Positions 6,125-8,379 of a DNA stretch of 8,379 nt are shown here, in pieces. The position numbers were made by a program, and so were the translations under genes. Under the pieces are notes generated by a model, which was not told the DNA's origin, did no database searches, and saw only the letters and a list, made by a program, of their open reading frames with translations. Every line of letters starts with the position of its first letter. The first letter of the stretch is position 1. Source of the DNA: Chloroflexota bacterium (GTDB lineage: Bacteria > Chloroflexota > Limnocylindria > Limnocylindrales > CSP1-4); contig JAKAMV010000397.1 of assembly GCA_021812735.1 (NCBI GenBank), forward strand, positions 1-8,379, given 5' to 3'.

Positions 6125-7777
6125 GTGCCCAGCCCGGACGAGCCGCGCTACCCATCGGAACGGCGGCGCGGTCGCGCGCGCCGGGCGGCAGGCGGCCGCC
6201 CTGGATCGCGGCCCGTCGATCTTGGCGGCGAGCCCGGACGCGGCAATCCCCCGGCCGTGCTGCCCGGCCGTGCCGGCGAGCCGGCGTCCCGCGACCCCCT
6301 GGCCGACCAGCTCGCGGCCATCGTGGGACCGGAGCACGTGCTCACCGACCCGGACCTCCGGGCCGGCTACGAGATCGACTGGACCCGGCGCTTCGCGGGC
6401 CGCGCGCGCCTGGTGGTCCGCCCGGGCAGCACCGCGGAAGTCGCGCAGGTCGTGCGTGCCTGTGCCGCGGCCGCGGCACCCCTCGTGCCACAGGGGGGCA
6501 ACACGGGGCTGGTCGGCGGCGGCGTGCCGAGGGACGGCGAGGTGCTGCTCAGCCTGCGCCGCCTCGACGAGCTCGGCCAGGTGGACGCGGCGGCGATGGA
6601 GGTCACGGCCGGCGCGGGCGTGACGCTGGCGCGACTCCAGGCGCGCGCCATGGAAGCGGGCCTCGCGTTCGGCATCGACCTGGCGGCGCGGGACTCCGCG
6701 ACGGTGGGCGGGATGATCGCCACGAACGCCGGCGGGGTGCACGTGCTCCGACACGGCCCCATGCGCGCACAGGTCGTCGGGATCGAGGCCGTGCTCGCGA
6801 GCGGCGACGTGCTGTCACGGATGCCCGGTCTCGCGAAGGACAACGCGGGGTACGCGCTGCCCCAGCTCCTGGCGGGGAGCGAGGGCACGCTCGCGGTGAT
6901 CACGGGAGCGCGGCTCAGGCTGGTGCCGGCACCGGCGCATCGCGCCGTCGCGCTGGTCGCGCTCGCGACCGGCCCCGACCACGTTCGCGGTGAGTTCCGA
7001 TCCCCCGAGGCTCGCGCGACGGCCTCGGCGGTGGCGCTGACCGGTCGGGCACGCGCGCGGCTCGCCTCGCTCGAGGCGGCCGAGCTGTTCTTCGAGGATG
7101 GGCTCGCCCTGGTGCTTCGCCACCGCGGCGGCGCGCGTCCCTTCCGCGACGAGCAGGCCGGCTACCTGCTCCTCGAATGCGCGGCGGATGCCGACCCTGC
7201 CGACGGGCTCGCGGAGCTGCTGGCCGGAGCGCCCGAGGTCGCCGACGCGGTGCTCGTCTCCGATCTCGCCGGGCGGCGCCGGCTCTGGGACCTGCGCGAG
7301 AGTCACACCGACGCGATCGCCGCGGAGGGGATCGCGCACAAGCTCGACGTGAGCGTGCCGGTGCCGCGCCTCGCGGAGCTCGTCGAGCGGCTGCCCGGCG
7401 CGGTCGCCGGCGCCGGCAGCCCCGGGGACGGCTCCCGCATTTCCGCGGGACGAGGCTCCCGTCCGGGCGAGACCGCGGAGCAAGCCGCGGGTGCGGTTCG
7501 CCTCGTCACCTTCGGCCACGTCGGCGACGGGAACCTGCACGTGAACCTCCTCGGCCCGGCGCCGGACGACGACGCGCCCGACGACGCGGTGCTGCGGCTC
7601 GTCGCGGAGCTCGGAGGCAGCATCAGTGCCGAGCATGGCGTGGGGATCGCGAAACGGCGCTGGCTGGGACTCTCGCGCGCCGCCGTCGACATCGCGGCGA
7701 TGCGAGCGATCAAGCGCGCCCTGGATCCTGCCGGCCTGCTGAACCCGGGGGTGCTGTTCGAGGACGGCGCTCGCTGA
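6125..7777 (+). CDS. FAD-linked oxidase, D-lactate / D-2-hydroxyglutarate dehydrogenase family
   Basis: The protein has 550 residues. It should oxidise a D-2-hydroxy acid to the 2-oxo acid using FAD. The PCMH-type FAD domain spans about 60-268: VRPGSTAEVAQVV (98-110), PQGGNTGLVGGG (122-133), GMIATNAGG (196-204), KDNAGYALPQLLAGSEGTLAVIT (238-260). The FAD-oxidase C domain follows, with FGHVGDGNLHVN (463-474), SAEHGVG (501-507) and DPAGLLNPG (534-542). H465, H472 and E503 match the metal/substrate positions of D-2-hydroxyglutarate and D-lactate dehydrogenases; the exact substrate cannot be told. The GTG at 6125 is chosen because of the -10 box 6 nt upstream and a good PSPDEPR reading; it gives a disordered Arg/Gly/Pro-rich extension of about 55 residues before the fold. 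A GTG at 6257 would remove most of it. A Gly/Ser-rich insertion (426-456) precedes the GHVGDGN strand. Divergent from the phosphatase cluster. Confidence 0.92.
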   Translation: MPSPDEPRYPSERRRGRARRAAGGRPGSRPVDLGGEPGRGNPPAVLPGRAGEPASRDPLADQLAAIVGPEHVLTDPDLRAGYEIDWTRRFAGRARLVVRPGSTAEVAQVVRACAAAAAPLVPQGGNTGLVGGGVPRDGEVLLSLRRLDELGQVDAAAMEVTAGAGVTLARLQARAMEAGLAFGIDLAARDSATVGGMIATNAGGVHVLRHGPMRAQVVGIEAVLASGDVLSRMPGLAKDNAGYALPQLLAGSEGTLAVITGARLRLVPAPAHRAVALVALATGPDHVRGEFRSPEARATASAVALTGRARARLASLEAAELFFEDGLALVLRHRGGARPFRDEQAGYLLLECAADADPADGLAELLAGAPEVADAVLVSDLAGRRRLWDLRESHTDAIAAEGIAHKLDVSVPVPRLAELVERLPGAVAGAGSPGDGSRISAGRGSRPGETAEQAAGAVRLVTFGHVGDGNLHVNLLGPAPDDDAPDDAVLRLVAELGGSISAEHGVGIAKRRWLGLSRAAVDIAAMRAIKRALDPAGLLNPGVLFEDGAR

Positions 7778-7795
7778 GGCACGCCGCCCCAACCA

Positions 7796-7830
7796 ACCTA
7801 CCCGTTCGAGCAGGTGCCACCTACCCGTTC
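7796..7830 (+). repeat. 12-bp direct repeat ACCTACCCGTTC
   Basis: Two identical copies of ACCTACCCGTTC lie at 7796-7807 and 7819-7830, 23 bp start to start, about two helical turns. Same-face spacing suits a regulator that binds tandem sites. The second copy lies 4 bp from the 14-bp palindrome. About 225 bp separate it from the glucoamylase start, which is far for a classical operator. Confidence 0.5.
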
Positions 7831-7834
7831 CGGC

Positions 7835-7848
7835 GTGCCGATCGGCAC
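7835..7848. promoter_or_regulatory. Perfect 14-bp palindrome, possible operator
   Basis: GTGCCGATCGGCAC is its own reverse complement, with no spacer. Palindromes of about this size and a central CG/AT step are common operators of LacI- or TetR-type dimers, including sugar-responsive ones. It lies in non-coding DNA between the oxidase and the glucoamylase. The regulator is not in the window. Confidence 0.4.
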
Positions 7849-7863
7849 AATGCCCGCCGGGCT

Positions 7864-7881
7864 AGGGGCCGCTCGGCCCTT
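7864..7881 (+). terminator. Possible hairpin terminator after the oxidase gene
   Basis: AGGGGCC (7864-7870) pairs with GGCCCTT (7875-7881) around a GCTC loop, giving a 7-bp stem with one G-T pair. It lies 87 bp after the oxidase stop. There is no run of T after it, so it is a weak candidate; high-GC bacteria do use such hairpins. Confidence 0.3.
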
Positions 7882-8042
7882 GAGCGGGAACCCCACAGAT
7901 TGTTCACTTCCACATCGAGGCGCGGCTCCCGGATCCCCCCTCCGGACGCCGCGCCCCTGCTGTCTCTGCCGGCCCCACCGCCTCCCCCGGCGCCGCAGGA
8001 CGCGTCGCCTTCCCGTCGGGGGCGCTCCGGCCCAGCTGGCGC

Positions 8043-8048
8043 TACGCT
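8043..8048 (+). promoter_or_regulatory. Predicted -10 box (TACGCT) of the glucoamylase gene, leaderless layout
   Basis: TACGCT is followed by six bases (GGCTGC) and then the ATG at 8055. No ribosome site precedes the ATG. The spacing equals that at the phosphatase and oxidase genes. Only the T, A and final T match the consensus, and no -35 is evident, so its weight comes from the shared geometry. Confidence 0.45.
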
Positions 8049-8054
8049 GGCTGC

Positions 8055-8379
8055 ATGACAGCCGATCCGTCCCGCGGCGCGCGACCCGCCGCTCCACTCC
8101 AGGTTTCCGGCGATGCTCCCGGGTCGCCCGGCATCGCTCCCACGTGGTCGAGCAGCGCGAAGGACGCCGTGGGCACCTCGCACTATGCGAGCAGAGTCTG
8201 GTTCACGGTCGGGCACGGGATCCTCAACGAGGTCTACTGGCCCCGCGTCGATCGCCCGCAGATCCGCGACCTGGGATTCATCGTGGCGGATGACGCCGGC
8301 TTCTGGAGCGAGGTCAAGCGCGATGCCGAGTCGGACGTCCGGTACGTGGAACCCGGGATACCCGCGGTCATCGCCGTCC
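8055..8379 (+). CDS. GH15 glucoamylase / glucodextranase, N-terminal part (runs off right edge)
   Basis: The first 108 codons of a gene that continues past the window. Residues 22-105 match the N-terminal domain of bacterial GH15 glucoamylases and glucodextranases: PGSPGIAPTWSSSAKDAVGT, then SRVWFTVGHGILNEVYWPRVD, then IRDLGFIVADDAGFWSEVKRD, then V-E-PGIPAVIAV. This beta-sandwich domain precedes the (alpha/alpha)6 catalytic barrel, which lies outside the window, so catalytic Glu residues cannot be checked. Such enzymes release glucose from the non-reducing ends of alpha-glucans. No signal peptide is visible: the first 21 residues are polar and Ala/Pro-rich, so a cytoplasmic enzyme acting on glycogen or imported dextrins is likely. 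The ATG at 8055 is supported by the -10 box six bases upstream. The upstream region has candidate operator repeats. Confidence 0.9.
   Translation, partial: MTADPSRGARPAAPLQVSGDAPGSPGIAPTWSSSAKDAVGTSHYASRVWFTVGHGILNEVYWPRVDRPQIRDLGFIVADDAGFWSEVKRDAESDVRYVEPGIPAVIAV

Larger units (their letters stand above)
7778..8054. other. Intergenic region upstream of the glucoamylase, with repeats
   Basis: These 277 bp follow the oxidase stop (TGA, 7775-7777) and lead to the glucoamylase start. The first third holds a 12-bp direct repeat, a perfect 14-bp palindrome and a possible terminator hairpin, listed separately. An AT-richer patch (cagattgttcacttccacat, about 7896-7915) stands out in otherwise very GC-rich DNA. 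The rest (about 7925-8040) is C-rich with no gene seen. An 8-bp inverted pair GGCACGCC (7778-7785) and GGCGTGCC (7832-7839) brackets the first direct repeat. Confidence 0.5.

Noticed and set aside
6045..6155. N-terminal extension of the histidine phosphatase to an ATG at 6155
   Set aside because: It would overlap the divergent oxidase gene and displace the RHG motif from the N-terminus.
4098..6623. Open frame of 841 codons on the plus strand
   Set aside because: It is antisense to three genes with clear family motifs and runs into the oxidase gene; its composition is typical of GC-rich shadow frames.

Overview
The window is very GC-rich bacterial DNA from a complete-looking genome with tightly packed genes. 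Two features point to an actinobacterium or a high-GC member of the Chloroflexota (for example a Limnocylindria-like lineage). The first is the three-gene set of a histidine phosphatase, a DUF3090 protein and a SCO1664-family protein, which is known mainly from Actinobacteria and some Chloroflexota. The second is a set of start codons that appear to lie directly downstream of -10 boxes. The alpha-amylase-like tail at the left edge slightly favours Chloroflexota. I cannot settle the phylum from the sequence alone.

Layout from left to right: (1) positions 2-691 (+), the 3' end of a gene resembling the C-terminal region of a Chloroflexota alpha-amylase-type protein, with two low-complexity repeat blocks. 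(2) 710-3238 (-), a complete class A penicillin-binding protein (peptidoglycan glycosyltransferase plus transpeptidase), converging on gene 1 with an 18-bp gap. (3) 3239-3608, a non-coding divergent region holding a 23-bp inverted repeat. (4) 3609-4019 (+), a small membrane protein with about three transmembrane segments. (5) A leftward cluster at 6044-4029 (-): histidine phosphatase, DUF3090 protein, then a SCO1664-family protein with a PI3/PI4-kinase-like active site. (6) 6125-7777 (+), an FAD-linked oxidase of the D-lactate / D-2-hydroxyglutarate dehydrogenase family, divergent from the cluster across only 80 bp. (7) 7778-8054, a non-coding region with a 12-bp direct repeat and a perfect 14-bp palindrome. 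(8) 8055 to the right edge (+), the N-terminus of a GH15 glucoamylase/glucodextranase.

The most interesting biology is the phosphatase / DUF3090 / kinase-like cassette. It looks like an undescribed phosphorylation module: a kinase-fold protein and a phosphatase are co-encoded with a metal-ribbon protein of unknown role. Its phosphatase carries a basic tail and its DUF3090 protein an acidic run, which might let them contact each other. The second notable signal is a repeated promoter layout: TANNNT, exactly 6 nt, then the start codon. It occurs at three separate genes and predicts leaderless transcripts. No tRNA, rRNA, CRISPR array, insertion sequence or clear mobile element was seen.
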